DNA from: JBAXGW01 sp037139195
GTDB taxonomy: Bacteria; Bacteroidota; Bacteroidia; Bacteroidales; JAHJDW01
DNA length: 26,026 nucleotides
Direction of reading: 5' to 3'
Assembly: GCA_037139195.1 (NCBI GenBank)
Contig: JBAXGW010000060.1
Location: forward strand, 1 to 26,026
The first letter of the stretch is position 1, and every line of letters starts with the position of its first letter. This document shows, piece by piece, positions 15,152 through 22,758 of this stretch. Position numbers and translations under genes: made by a program. The notes below the pieces were generated by a model that did not search any database, was not told the DNA's origin, and saw nothing but the letters and a program-made list of their open reading frames with translations.

Positions 15152-16480
15152 TTACTTCAACTTCCAATATCCAGTTCTATCACTTCCCTCTCTGTACAAA
15201 ATCCCTTTTTCTTTTAATTTCTTGATATGTTTATCTATCGCAGTTGAGCTAATTCCAATGTTTTCGGACATTTTGATTTTAGAAATTTTCGGATTTATTT
15301 TTATTAAATTAATAATTCTAATTTGATTCTCTACCAACCCATCTACCAACCCATCTACCAACCCATCTACCAACTTTGTATTATTTTTCTGAAAGATTGA
15401 AATCTGAATGCCTCCATTCATCTCGAGAATTTCAGCTTCTGGCAATCCCGCATTTCTACATGCTTTAATAATTTTCAATGTACCACGTCCCCATGTATCG
15501 ATATAACCAGCCATAAAACATGCATAAGCAATTTTGGGATTTCTTGGTCTTGAATTATGCTCGATTTTCAGATCTTCAACACTTAAACCAAAAGGCAAGC
15601 CCCCTTCATTCCAAATAGAAAGATGATTGTCAAACACTCTCATTTGGACAGGTGCGCCCATATAGGTTCGGTGAACCAATGCATTTAGCAACATCTCACG
15701 AAGTGCATCAATTGGATATTCATCTTTTTCAATACGCTGCATTCCTGTAAATTCAATAGGTCGAGTTAAAAACTTATAATTCAACTGCACTTTCACCTCA
15801 TCCAACATTTGCACTAAATTTCCTTCAACAATTTCATGAAATCTTAAATCGGTGCTGTCTTTACTAAAGCGACCAATTTTCACCTGAATATTTGGATAAA
15901 AGTTATTCGGGTCTTTTCCAAAAAGTATTATTGCAGCTCTTTTTAACTTATCTCCTTCGGTAAGTTTTAGCTTTTCTAAAATCTGAAAACTAGTTAAACC
16001 AATAGTATTAGGCATTCTGCCTTTATCTTTACTATCTAAAACAAATTTAGCGATGCTTTTTTCATCAATATCCTTAATGCTAGCACTTTCCTCGACAATA
16101 TCGTCCCAAGTTTTTCCAGCCTTTTTTAGTAAAAACTCATTTAATTCAACTCCAACCAGTTCCATTTTAGTACTACCGGTTCGATAATAATACCTTCCTC
16201 TTAATGAAACAGCGACAGAATTCGGATTCACTTTAATTGAAATATACTTTTTCCCATCCTCATCTTGTAATTGAACATCACAAATAATTCCCATGCTATT
16301 TCGAATCTTATTCGGAATATCTTCCATCAATTTGGCATAATCCATTAAATGAACAACAACCCCATTATCATCCATGCCAATATAGATAATTCCTCCAATG
16401 GAATTTGCAAAACCACAAACCCATTTCAGGTAATCATCGTGCCAGCTAAGTTTAAATTCTATGTTTTGTTGTTCGGGCAT
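15152..16480 (-). CDS. AlbA_2 (Schlafen AAA_4)/HATPase_c_4/wHTH regulator between nuoB and nuoC
   Basis: A 442-residue protein of the same architecture as the regulator at 7833-9206 but divergent in sequence, so not a recent duplicate. AlbA_2 lies at about 1-115 (NIEFKLSWHDD, FANSIGGIIYIGMDDNG, YYYRTGSTKMEL). The HATPase_c_4 segment spans about 255-345 (LREMLLNALVHRTY, LSIWNEGGLP, DTWGRGTLKI). A VDGL tetrapeptide repeat is at 370-384, and a clear winged helix at about 385-442 (KISKIKMSENIGISSTAIDKHI) closes it. The role is probably nucleic-acid-binding regulation; the ligand is unknown. It lies 39 nt after nuoB and 55 nt before nuoC in the same direction, with no visible promoter box. The frame is intact. 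Confidence 0.88.
   Translation of the reverse strand: MPEQQNIEFKLSWHDDYLKWVCGFANSIGGIIYIGMDDNGVVVHLMDYAKLMEDIPNKIRNSMGIICDVQLQDEDGKKYISIKVNPNSVAVSLRGRYYYRTGSTKMELVGVELNEFLLKKAGKTWDDIVEESASIKDIDEKSIAKFVLDSKDKGRMPNTIGLTSFQILEKLKLTEGDKLKRAAIILFGKDPNNFYPNIQVKIGRFSKDSTDLRFHEIVEGNLVQMLDEVKVQLNYKFLTRPIEFTGMQRIEKDEYPIDALREMLLNALVHRTYMGAPVQMRVFDNHLSIWNEGGLPFGLSVEDLKIEHNSRPRNPKIAYACFMAGYIDTWGRGTLKIIKACRNAGLPEAEILEMNGGIQISIFQKNNTKLVDGLVDGLVDGLVENQIRIINLIKINPKISKIKMSENIGISSTAIDKHIKKLKEKGILYREGSDRTGYWKLK
15331..15374 (-). repeat. 12-bp tandem repeat inside the second AlbA_2 gene
   Basis: The plus-strand unit ctaccaacccat occurs three times exactly, followed by a partial fourth copy. It encodes the VDGL repeat in the linker before the winged helix, the same position and period as the EQVT repeat of the other regulator, although the sequences are unrelated. 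Confidence 0.93.
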
Positions 16481-16519
16481 TTATTATTTTTTATGATTTT
16501 TAAAAGATTTGCAATTATT

Positions 16520-17077
16520 TTAAATATTATTCCCAATATTATATCTTTCTAAAAGCGCTCTATATTCAGGCGAATATCTTCTTCTCAATGATTCTTCTCC
16601 AATCAAATCCTGAATCCTTAAAATTCCATCAATGATTTGCTCAGGTCTTGGTGGACATCCTGGCACATACACGTCAACAGGGACAACTCTATCAATACCT
16701 TGTAAAACACTGTGAGTATCGAAAATCCCACCGCTAGAGGCACAAGCCCCAACTGCAATTACCCAACGAGGTTCAGCCATTTGCTCATAAATTTGAACAA
16801 CAACTGGAGCCATTTTCTTAGCTATAGTGCCCATAACCATTAGTAAATCTGCCTGACGCGGAGAGAAACTAAGCCTTTCAGCACCAAAACGCCCTAGATC
16901 ATAAGTTGCAGCCATTGTCGACATAAACTCAATTCCACAACAAGAAGTTGCAAAAGGTAATGGCCAAATAGAATTTTTGCGTGCCAATCCCACAACTTCG
17001 CTTAGTTTAGTTGCAAAAAAGCCAGGTTCTGAATGTCCCAGAGGTGATTCAACTATATTTATTTTTTTGTCTGTCAT
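16520..17077 (-). CDS. nuoB: NADH-quinone oxidoreductase subunit B (cluster N2)
   Basis: A 185-residue subunit holding cluster N2, the last relay before quinone. The ligands are the tandem Cys46-Cys47 (TSCCGIEF), Cys112 (GACASSGG) and Cys141 (VPGCPPRPE). LGRFGAERLSFSPRQADLL is the usual 20-kDa subunit signature. The start chosen is ATG at 17077 (MTDKKINI). A TTG at 17113 is in frame, but those 12 codons come from the CACAGAG spacer repeat. It is separated from nuoA by 116 nt of repeat-rich DNA and from nuoC by an inserted regulator gene. Confidence 0.96.
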   Translation of the reverse strand: MTDKKINIVESPLGHSEPGFFATKLSEVVGLARKNSIWPLPFATSCCGIEFMSTMAATYDLGRFGAERLSFSPRQADLLMVMGTIAKKMAPVVVQIYEQMAEPRWVIAVGACASSGGIFDTHSVLQGIDRVVPVDVYVPGCPPRPEQIIDGILRIQDLIGEESLRRRYSPEYRALLERYNIGNNI

Positions 17078-17086
17078 TATTTTAAT

Positions 17087-17124
17087 TTTCACAGAGTTAC
17101 ACAATTTTTCCACTGTGCCCCACT
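17087..17124. repeat. CACAGAGTTAC-type repeat, nuoA-nuoB spacer
   Basis: Contains TTTTCACAGAGTTACAC, then CACTGTGCCCCACTG. It shares the words CACAGAGTTAC and CACTGTG, in the same order and orientation, with the repeat at 6013-6053. Confidence 0.55.
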
Positions 17125-17157
17125 GAATTTTGAATTATCTAATCAAATTCTTTAATT

Positions 17158-17190
17158 ACCATTTACCTTACACCGTCAACCCTTCACCAT
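17158..17190. repeat. Degenerate single arm of the GGTGCAGGG-type repeat
   Basis: ACCATTTACCTTACACC followed by CAACCCTTCACCAT resembles only the right arm of the elements at 7188, 10327 and 11358. No left arm is visible, which suggests a decayed copy in the nuoA-nuoB spacer. Confidence 0.45.
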
Positions 17191-17193
17191 CGA

Positions 17194-17571
17194 TTATTCC
17201 CATTTCAAGGCTCCTTTCTTTACCAAATAATAAAAACCAACCAATAATAAAACTACAAATGGAATCATTCCTAAAACAGCTGTATTCCCAATCTCTCTGA
17301 TATTTATCGCCCAAGGATAGAAGAAAATAATTTCTACATCGAAAAGAACAAAAAGTATAGCAACAAGAAAATATTTAACAGAGAATGGAATACGTGCGTT
17401 TCCTTTAGTTTCAATTCCACATTCGAAGTTTAATTGTTTTTTTTGCGAAAATATTTTTCTTCGTTTTACTGTTAAAAAGTGCGTAAGCAACATTGTAGTA
17501 ACCACAAATCCAAATACTATAATGGTTTGAATCATTATTGGCAAATAATCGGAAGGTATAGAATTGTTCAT
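17194..17571 (-). CDS. nuoA: NADH-quinone oxidoreductase subunit A
   Basis: A 125-residue, three-helix membrane subunit and first gene of the nuo operon. The signature LNFECGIETKGNARIPFSVKYFLVAILFVLFDVEIIFFYPWA is present (residues about 47-88), with the cytoplasmic-loop cysteine at about 51 and the acidic FDVE in helix 2. Length is typical. The ATG at 17571 lies 24 nt downstream of a TATATTTG box on the minus strand, so transcription of the whole operon probably starts here. Confidence 0.96.
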   Translation of the reverse strand: MNNSIPSDYLPIMIQTIIVFGFVVTTMLLTHFLTVKRRKIFSQKKQLNFECGIETKGNARIPFSVKYFLVAILFVLFDVEIIFFYPWAINIREIGNTAVLGMIPFVVLLLVGFYYLVKKGALKWE

Positions 17572-17595
17572 TGACTGTTATAATCTTATTTAGAA

Positions 17596-17603
17596 CAAAT
17601 ATA
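17596..17603 (-). promoter_or_regulatory. -7 promoter box of the nuo operon
   Basis: On the minus strand TATATTTG matches TAnnTTTG and ends 24 nt before the nuoA ATG. No convincing TTG is found at the -33 position. The divergent 183-nt region 17572-17754 also serves yebC; there only a one-mismatch box (TAATATTG at 17721-17728) is seen. Confidence 0.5.
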
Positions 17604-17754
17604 AATTAATTTTTCATGAAATTATAATTTTTTGAGAAGAAATTGAGCCATTATCTGGAAAAATATTAAAGTGGTTGAAATATTTTTAGGAATTTGCTAT
17701 AATACAATCTAAATAATTTTTAATATTGCATAACGAAACAAAACATACAATAAA

Positions 17755-18465
17755 ATGGGAAGAGCATTTGAATATAGAAAAGCCAGAAAAATGAAACGTT
17801 GGGGTCAGATGGCTAAAACGTTTACAAAAATTGGCAGAGAGATAGATATGGCTGTTAAAGCTAGTGGTCCAGATCCAGAGACAAATTCAAGATTAAGAGC
17901 ATTAATGCAAAATGCACGTCACGCAAATATGCCTAAAGACAACGTAGAACGTGCAATTAAGAGAGCAATTTCAAAAGAACAAGCAGATTATAAAGAAGTA
18001 ACTTTTGAAGGCTATGGTCCTTACGGTGTTGCAATAGTTGTTGAATGTGCAACTGACAACAATCAACGTTCTGTGGCTAATGTACGAAGCTATTTCAACA
18101 AATACAATGGTTCTTTGGGAACAAGCGGCTGCTTAGATTTTATTTTCGACAGAAAATGCGTGTTTAAAACTACTATGAAAGAAGGACTAGACCTTGAAGA
18201 ACTTGAACTAGAGTTAATTGACTTAGGTTTGGATGAGCTTTATGAAGACGAAGGCGAATTAAATATATACGGTGAATTTGAAGCTTTTGGAAAACTCCAA
18301 AAATACCTTGAAGAAAATAATTATGAAATCCTCCGTTCTGAATTTGAAAGAATTCCAACGGATTTCAAAGAACTAACCCCTGAACAGGAAGAAGAACTTC
18401 AGAAATTGCTTGATAAATTCGATGAAGATGATGATGTACAGAATGTATATCATAATATGAAATAA
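17755..18465 (+). CDS. yebC: YebC/TACO1-family translation factor
   Basis: A 236-residue cytosolic protein of the YebC/PmpR family. The N-terminus MGRAFEYRKARKMKRWGQMAKTF is the Bacteroidota-style variant of the usual MAGHSKW start. Family blocks follow: NSRLRALMQNARHANMPKDNVERAIKRA (about 42-69), EGYGPYGVAIVVECATDNNQRSVANVR, and an acidic C-terminal third. Members were long annotated as transcriptional regulators. Bacterial and mitochondrial homologues have more recently been linked to translation, including relief of stalling at proline-rich stretches. Which role applies here cannot be told from sequence. It is monocistronic: divergent from nuoA and closed by a terminator at 18633-18655. 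Confidence 0.93.
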   Translation: MGRAFEYRKARKMKRWGQMAKTFTKIGREIDMAVKASGPDPETNSRLRALMQNARHANMPKDNVERAIKRAISKEQADYKEVTFEGYGPYGVAIVVECATDNNQRSVANVRSYFNKYNGSLGTSGCLDFIFDRKCVFKTTMKEGLDLEELELELIDLGLDELYEDEGELNIYGEFEAFGKLQKYLEENNYEILRSEFERIPTDFKELTPEQEEELQKLLDKFDEDDDVQNVYHNMK

Positions 18466-18468
18466 AAA

Positions 18469-18623
18469 GAAGGTGTCCAAAAAGTCGTAATTTATTCTCA
18501 AGCTCATGAGTACGCTACGCTTTGTTCATCGTTTTGCTCGTTTTTGAATTTAGTCATTACATCAGTAAACTCCAAAATATCAAAAACTTCGCAACTTCGA
18601 ACTTTCAACTTTAGAACACCTTC
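18469..18623. mobile_element. Possible MITE-like remnant flanked by short inverted repeats
   Basis: The 155-bp segment between the yebC stop and its terminator is bounded by gaaggtgtcc (18469-18478) and gaacaccttc (18614-18623), inverse complements with one mismatch. The interior has no open frame and contains aacttcgcaacttcgaac near the right end. No target-site duplication is obvious, so this is tentative. Confidence 0.3.
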
Positions 18624-18632
18624 AAAGAACAT

Positions 18633-18655
18633 AAGGGGCTTTTTAGCCCTTTTTT
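18633..18655 (+). terminator. Rho-independent terminator of yebC
   Basis: The stem aaggggct/agcccttt (18633-18640 with 18645-18652) has eight pairs including one G-U, a TTTT loop, and a T-run immediately after. It points along the plus strand. The minus strand lacks a following T-run, so it should not terminate murB. Confidence 0.85.
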
Positions 18656-18662
18656 ATATAAA

Positions 18663-19673
18663 TTAGTAAATATTAACTTCAGTTTCCAATTGAATAGAAA
18701 ACTTTTTAAAAACAGATTCTTTTATCTTTTCCGAAAGCTCTTTAATCTGCAATCCACTTGCTTTGCCATAATTCACTAAAACCAATGGTTGATTTTGATG
18801 AACACCAGCATCGCCATCTCTATAGCCTTTCCAACCTGTTTGTTCTATCAACCAGGCAGCGGGTATTTTATATGAATCAGCATCTACTTTAAATGAAGGG
18901 ATTTCAGCAAATTTATTTTTCAATCGCTCATATTCAACAGCACTTATAGTTGGATTTTTAAAGAAACTACCAGCATTTCCTAATTCGTCTGGAACAGGAA
19001 GTTTTCTAAGCCTTATACCTCTAATAGCTTCCGAAACATCTTTTATTTTAATATCATATTTATCTGCCAACTCTTTTTGTATATCAGAGTAATTAATATT
19101 TGGGAAAAATATTTTTGATAACTTAAATATTACCGATGTAATTAAATATTTGTCTTTTTCTTGAAGCTTAAAAATACTAGATCTGTAACCAAATTTACAA
19201 TCTTCATTTTGAAAAGTTACTGGCTTTTTCGATTTAATATTTATCGCCTCAACAGCATAAATAGTATCTTTTACTTCGGTGCCATAAGCTCCAATATTCT
19301 GAATTGGACAACTTCCAACATTGCCAGGTATCTCAATCAGATTTTCAATTCCACACCAATTATTATCCACACAATGACTTACAAAGTCATCCCATTTTAC
19401 ACCTGCCATTGCTCTAACGTACACATCAGTCTCATTTTCAGAAAGCACGTCAATTCCTTTAAAATTCAACTTCAACAATAAGCCATTAAAATTTTTAGTA
19501 AAAAGCATATTACTTCCACCACCCAAAACAATTCTAGGTAAATTTGAATGGGTAGAATCCATAAATTCTAAGAGTTCTTCAATAGTGTCAATTTCGGCTA
19601 AAAATGAGGCATAACAATTAATTTTAAAAGTAGTATAATCTTTTAAATTTACCTGCTCAGTGATCGTAATCAT
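18663..19673 (-). CDS. murB: UDP-N-acetylenolpyruvoylglucosamine reductase
   Basis: A 336-residue cytosolic FAD enzyme that reduces UDP-GlcNAc-enolpyruvate to UDP-MurNAc with NADPH in peptidoglycan synthesis. FAD-binding VLGGGSNMLF and IENLIEIPGNVGSCPIQNIGAYG are present, with YRSSIFK, the catalytic-serine motif NAGSFFKNP, AAWLIEQTGWKG, and the terminal glutamate in LETEV. The extra YRSSIF-type region fits type I MurB. The start chosen is ATG at 19673 (MITITEQVN). An in-frame TTG at 19694 overlaps the -7 promoter box and is unlikely. It is convergent with yebC and divergent from the glycosyltransferase pair. Confidence 0.95.
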   Translation of the reverse strand: MITITEQVNLKDYTTFKINCYASFLAEIDTIEELLEFMDSTHSNLPRIVLGGGSNMLFTKNFNGLLLKLNFKGIDVLSENETDVYVRAMAGVKWDDFVSHCVDNNWCGIENLIEIPGNVGSCPIQNIGAYGTEVKDTIYAVEAINIKSKKPVTFQNEDCKFGYRSSIFKLQEKDKYLITSVIFKLSKIFFPNINYSDIQKELADKYDIKIKDVSEAIRGIRLRKLPVPDELGNAGSFFKNPTISAVEYERLKNKFAEIPSFKVDADSYKIPAAWLIEQTGWKGYRDGDAGVHQNQPLVLVNYGKASGLQIKELSEKIKESVFKKFSIQLETEVNIY

Positions 19674-19691
19674 AATGAAAATAATTTTATG

Positions 19692-19699
19692 CAAATCTA
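19692..19699 (-). promoter_or_regulatory. -7 promoter box of murB
   Basis: On the minus strand TAGATTTG matches TAnnTTTG and ends 18 nt before the ATG at 19673. It overlaps the alternative TTG codon at 19694, which argues against that start. No -33 TTG is clear. Confidence 0.5.
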
Positions 19700-19771
19700 A
19701 GGTTTTTAAATATTATTTTTTAGAAAATTCATTAGATTCGGTTGATATTATAAAGAAATCATCTAAATTAA

Positions 19772-19802
19772 TTGCGTATTCCATTATTTTCATGTAGGTT
19801 TG
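19772..19802 (+). promoter_or_regulatory. Bacteroidota-type promoter of the glycosyltransferase pair
   Basis: TTG (19772-19774), then exactly 20 nt, then TAGGTTTG (19795-19802). Both the words and the spacing fit the Bacteroidota -33/-7 consensus. The box includes the TTG at 19800, so translation must begin later, at 19821. Confidence 0.7.
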
Positions 19803-19820
19803 AACTTAAATTATCAAACA

Positions 19821-20936
19821 TTGAAAAAAGTAATTGTTTCTGTTATTAACGATTTAGTTACCGACCAACGTGTAAATAGGGTTTGCTGTACTTTGCACGA
19901 AATGGGATTTGATGTAACACTTGTTGGACGTAATTTGCCCGATAGCAAAAAACTAGACGCTAGAAAATACAAGACCAAACGCTTTCATCTTTTATTTAAT
20001 AAAGGCTTTTTGTTTTATTTAAATTATAACATCCGATTATTTTTATATCTTAAATCACATAAAGCAGATGTGCTTTTGGCTAACGATGCAGACACTTTAT
20101 TAGCGAATATTTTTGCTGCAAAACTTAAACGCAAATCCTTAATTTTCGATTCTCATGAATATTTCACAGGAGTTCCAGAGCTAAAAGGACGTTACTTTGT
20201 ACAGAAAATATGGAAAGCGATTGAACGAATTGGGATTAAAAATGCCCATCTTTGCTACACTGTAAATCAATCGATTGCAAACTTATATAAAGAAGAATTT
20301 AAAGCCAACTTTTGTATAATTAGAAACGTTCCGCTTAAGCTTAAATCATGCGAAATAGTAAGTCGTGAAGAACTCGGATTAGAAAATGACACAAAAATTG
20401 TTTTTTATCAAGGGGCTGTTAACGTTGATAGAGGTTTAGAAGAAGTTATTGACGCAATGGCTTATGTTAAAGGCAATGTAAAACTAATTATTGCTGGAAT
20501 TGGTGATATTTATTATGATTTACAAAAATATGTGAGGGAAAACGAATTAGCTGAAAAAGTAATTTTTCTTGGACAACTAAAATTTTCTGAACTTGCTAAA
20601 TACACAATGCTAGCTGATATTGGTTTAAGCATTGAAAAACCAACAAACATCAATTACATATACAGTTTGCCAAATAAATTTTTCGATTATATCCAGTGTA
20701 ATGTTCCGGTTTTAACGTCTGGGATGGTTGAAGTAAAGCGAATTATGGACAAATACGACATTGGAGTTATCATTAAATCTCACGATCCAAAGCATATCGC
20801 TGAAAATATCGACTATATGTTAAGCGATAAAATGCAAATTAAACGCTGGAAAGAAAACTTACATTATGCTGCTGAAGAGTTTTGCTGGGAAAAAGAAAAA
20901 ATTAATTTTATAGAACTTATGCAGCCTTATGTCTGA
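19821..20936 (+). CDS. GT-B glycosyltransferase (GT4-like)
   Basis: A 371-residue enzyme that probably transfers a sugar from a nucleotide donor to an envelope or exopolysaccharide acceptor. The N-terminal Rossmann-like half (KKVIVSVINDLVTDQRVNRV, HEMGFDVTLVGR) and the C-terminal half with IVFYQGAVNVDRGLEEVI, VIFLGQLKFSELAKY and the SLPNKFFDYIQCNVPVL acceptor/donor loop fit glycosyltransferase family 4. It has no signal peptide and is likely cytosolic or peripheral at the membrane. TTG at 19821 is preferred, because the in-frame TTG at 19800 lies in the promoter box and the conserved protein start is KKVIVSVIND. It overlaps the next gene by 8 nt (ATGTCTGA), which suggests coupled translation. 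Donor and acceptor are unknown. Confidence 0.85.
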   Translation: MKKVIVSVINDLVTDQRVNRVCCTLHEMGFDVTLVGRNLPDSKKLDARKYKTKRFHLLFNKGFLFYLNYNIRLFLYLKSHKADVLLANDADTLLANIFAAKLKRKSLIFDSHEYFTGVPELKGRYFVQKIWKAIERIGIKNAHLCYTVNQSIANLYKEEFKANFCIIRNVPLKLKSCEIVSREELGLENDTKIVFYQGAVNVDRGLEEVIDAMAYVKGNVKLIIAGIGDIYYDLQKYVRENELAEKVIFLGQLKFSELAKYTMLADIGLSIEKPTNINYIYSLPNKFFDYIQCNVPVLTSGMVEVKRIMDKYDIGVIIKSHDPKHIAENIDYMLSDKMQIKRWKENLHYAAEEFCWEKEKINFIELMQPYV

Positions 20937-22050
20937 AAAACATATTAATATTATTTCTTTCGATATTCCTTTCCCTGCTGATTACGGCGGTGTTATTGAC
21001 GTTTTTTACAAAATAAAATCTCTTCATGAACAAGGCATTAAAATTCACTTGCACTGCTTTGAATACGGTCGAGAGCAACAAGAAGAACTTAATAAATACG
21101 CAGTTGAAGTTTTCTATTATCCTAGAAATATGGCAAAGGTAAATTTGCTGAGTTCAAAACCATTTATAGTTGTTTCCAGAAAGCATGAACAGCTTATAGA
21201 AAATATTTTAAATAATAATTATCCTATTCTATTTGAAGGGCTTCATTGCTGTGCCTACATAAATGACGAACGATTGAAAAACCGATTAAAAATTGTACGA
21301 ACTCATAATATTGAGCACGATTATTATTCAAACCTGGCAAGTGTTGAAAAAAATTGGATTAAGGAATATTATTTTATAAGAGAGTCTAGGCGTTTAGAGA
21401 AATTTGAAAGCAATCTTAAATACGCTAATAAAATTGCTACTATTTCAAAAAATGATTTAAATTATTTTTCTTCAAAATATGCTAATTGCCAACATATTTC
21501 AGCATTTCACCCTAATATCACTGTTAAAATCAAACCGGGGAAGGGCGATTTCGCCTTATATCATGGCAATTTAGGTGTTGGTGAAAATAATCAAGCTGCT
21601 CTTTTTTTAGTTAATCAAATTTTTAGTGATCTTAATTACCCTTTGATAATTGCGGGAAACAAAGCATCAAAAGAATTAATTAATGCCGTTGAAAGCAATA
21701 AAAATGCACGTTTGATTTCTGATGTTGATAATGACACCATAAATCAATTAATTGAAGATGCACAGATAAATATTTTGCCAACTTTTCAGGCAACTGGAAT
21801 TAAGCTAAAACTCTTGGCTGCTCTGTATCGAGGACGCCACTGCGTAGTAAATTCGCCCATGGTTAAAGATACTGGATTAGAATGTTTGTGTAATATTGAG
21901 GATTTAAAAGATGAGATGAAAGCTAAAATTATCGAATTAAGCAAAATTGATTTCACTGATTCAATGATTGAAAAAAGAGCTCAACTATTAAACAAGGATT
22001 TTTCTAATTTGATGCAGGTTGAAAAATTGGTTAAATTAATTTGGAATTAG
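20929..22050 (+). CDS. Glycosyltransferase-like protein, partner of the preceding gene
   Basis: A 373-residue protein with a GT-B layout. It begins INIISFDIPFPADYGGVIDVFYKIKSLHEQGIKIHLH (the glycine-rich N-terminal loop typical of family 4) and has VRTHNIEHDYYSNLA in the middle. The C-terminal nucleotide-sugar half includes FALYHGNLGVGENNQAALF and ILPTFQATGIKLKLLAALYRGRHCVVN. It probably acts with the overlapping upstream glycosyltransferase on one glycan, but the substrate is unknown. Its TAG (22048-22050) overlaps the TAA of ftsE on the other strand by a few bases, with no terminator between them. Confidence 0.82.
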   Translation: MSEKHINIISFDIPFPADYGGVIDVFYKIKSLHEQGIKIHLHCFEYGREQQEELNKYAVEVFYYPRNMAKVNLLSSKPFIVVSRKHEQLIENILNNNYPILFEGLHCCAYINDERLKNRLKIVRTHNIEHDYYSNLASVEKNWIKEYYFIRESRRLEKFESNLKYANKIATISKNDLNYFSSKYANCQHISAFHPNITVKIKPGKGDFALYHGNLGVGENNQAALFLVNQIFSDLNYPLIIAGNKASKELINAVESNKNARLISDVDNDTINQLIEDAQINILPTFQATGIKLKLLAALYRGRHCVVNSPMVKDTGLECLCNIEDLKDEMKAKIIELSKIDFTDSMIEKRAQLLNKDFSNLMQVEKLVKLIWN

Positions 22051-22754
22051 TCTTCGTCTTCAAACACCAATTTCCCAGAATCAAGTAATCTTCCTCCTTC
22101 ACATTTAAGCGTTCTAGAAGGATTTTTTTCAAACAATGAATAATCGTGAGTTGCCATCAATACGGCTCTCCCACTATTGCTTATTTCTAACAATAAATTT
22201 AATATTTCCTCTGAAGTTTCTGGATCGAGGTTTCCCGTAGGTTCATCTGCTAAAATTATTTCAGGGTCATTGATTAATGCTCTAGCAATTGAAAGTCGCT
22301 GTTGTTCGCCACCCGATAACTCATGAGGCATTTTATGTCCTTTAGTATCTAATCCAACTCTTTTAAGCAAATCCTGCACTCGCTCATTCATCTTATTTTT
22401 ATCATCCCAACCAGTGGCTTTCATAACAAAAATTAGGTTTTCGTTAACACTACGGTCAGTAAGTAACTGAAAATCTTGAAATACAATACCCAATTTACGG
22501 CGAAGAAAAGGAATTTCTTTGCGTTTTATCTTTGTAAGGTTATAGCTTGCTATTGATGCTTCTCCTGCATGCAAATCCAAATCACTATATAAAGTGCGAA
22601 GCAGCGATGACTTTCCGCTTCCTGTTCTGCCTACAAGATAAACAAATTCGCCCTTATCAACAGAAAAATTAACCTCAGTTAAAACGATATTGTGTTTTAC
22701 AGAAATAGTTGCGTCTTTAAACTCAATAACAGTAATATTTTCCGCTTGTTCCAT
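22047..22754 (-). CDS. ftsE: FtsE-type ABC transporter ATP-binding protein
   Basis: A 235-residue ATPase of the FtsE/LolD-like group; with FtsX it controls cell-wall hydrolases at division. Walker A is GRTGSGKS (42-49), the Q-loop is at Gln93 (VFQDFQLL), the signature is LSGGEQQR (146-153), Walker B is IILADEP (166-172), and the switch His is 203 (ATHDYSLF). The sequence RKLGIVFQDFQLLTDRSVNENL is close to FtsE proteins. No ftsX lies beside it here, so the partner must be elsewhere and the assignment rests on similarity alone. It lies 4 nt behind a small gene and shares its promoter. It converges with the glycosyltransferase gene. Confidence 0.85.
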   Translation of the reverse strand: MEQAENITVIEFKDATISVKHNIVLTEVNFSVDKGEFVYLVGRTGSGKSSLLRTLYSDLDLHAGEASIASYNLTKIKRKEIPFLRRKLGIVFQDFQLLTDRSVNENLIFVMKATGWDDKNKMNERVQDLLKRVGLDTKGHKMPHELSGGEQQRLSIARALINDPEIILADEPTGNLDPETSEEILNLLLEISNSGRAVLMATHDYSLFEKNPSRTLKCEGGRLLDSGKLVFEDED

Positions 22755-22758
22755 AATG

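Noticed and set aside
15152..16480. The two regulators as a recent tandem-type duplication
   Set aside because: They share architecture only; residue identity looks low by eye and the linker repeats are unrelated.
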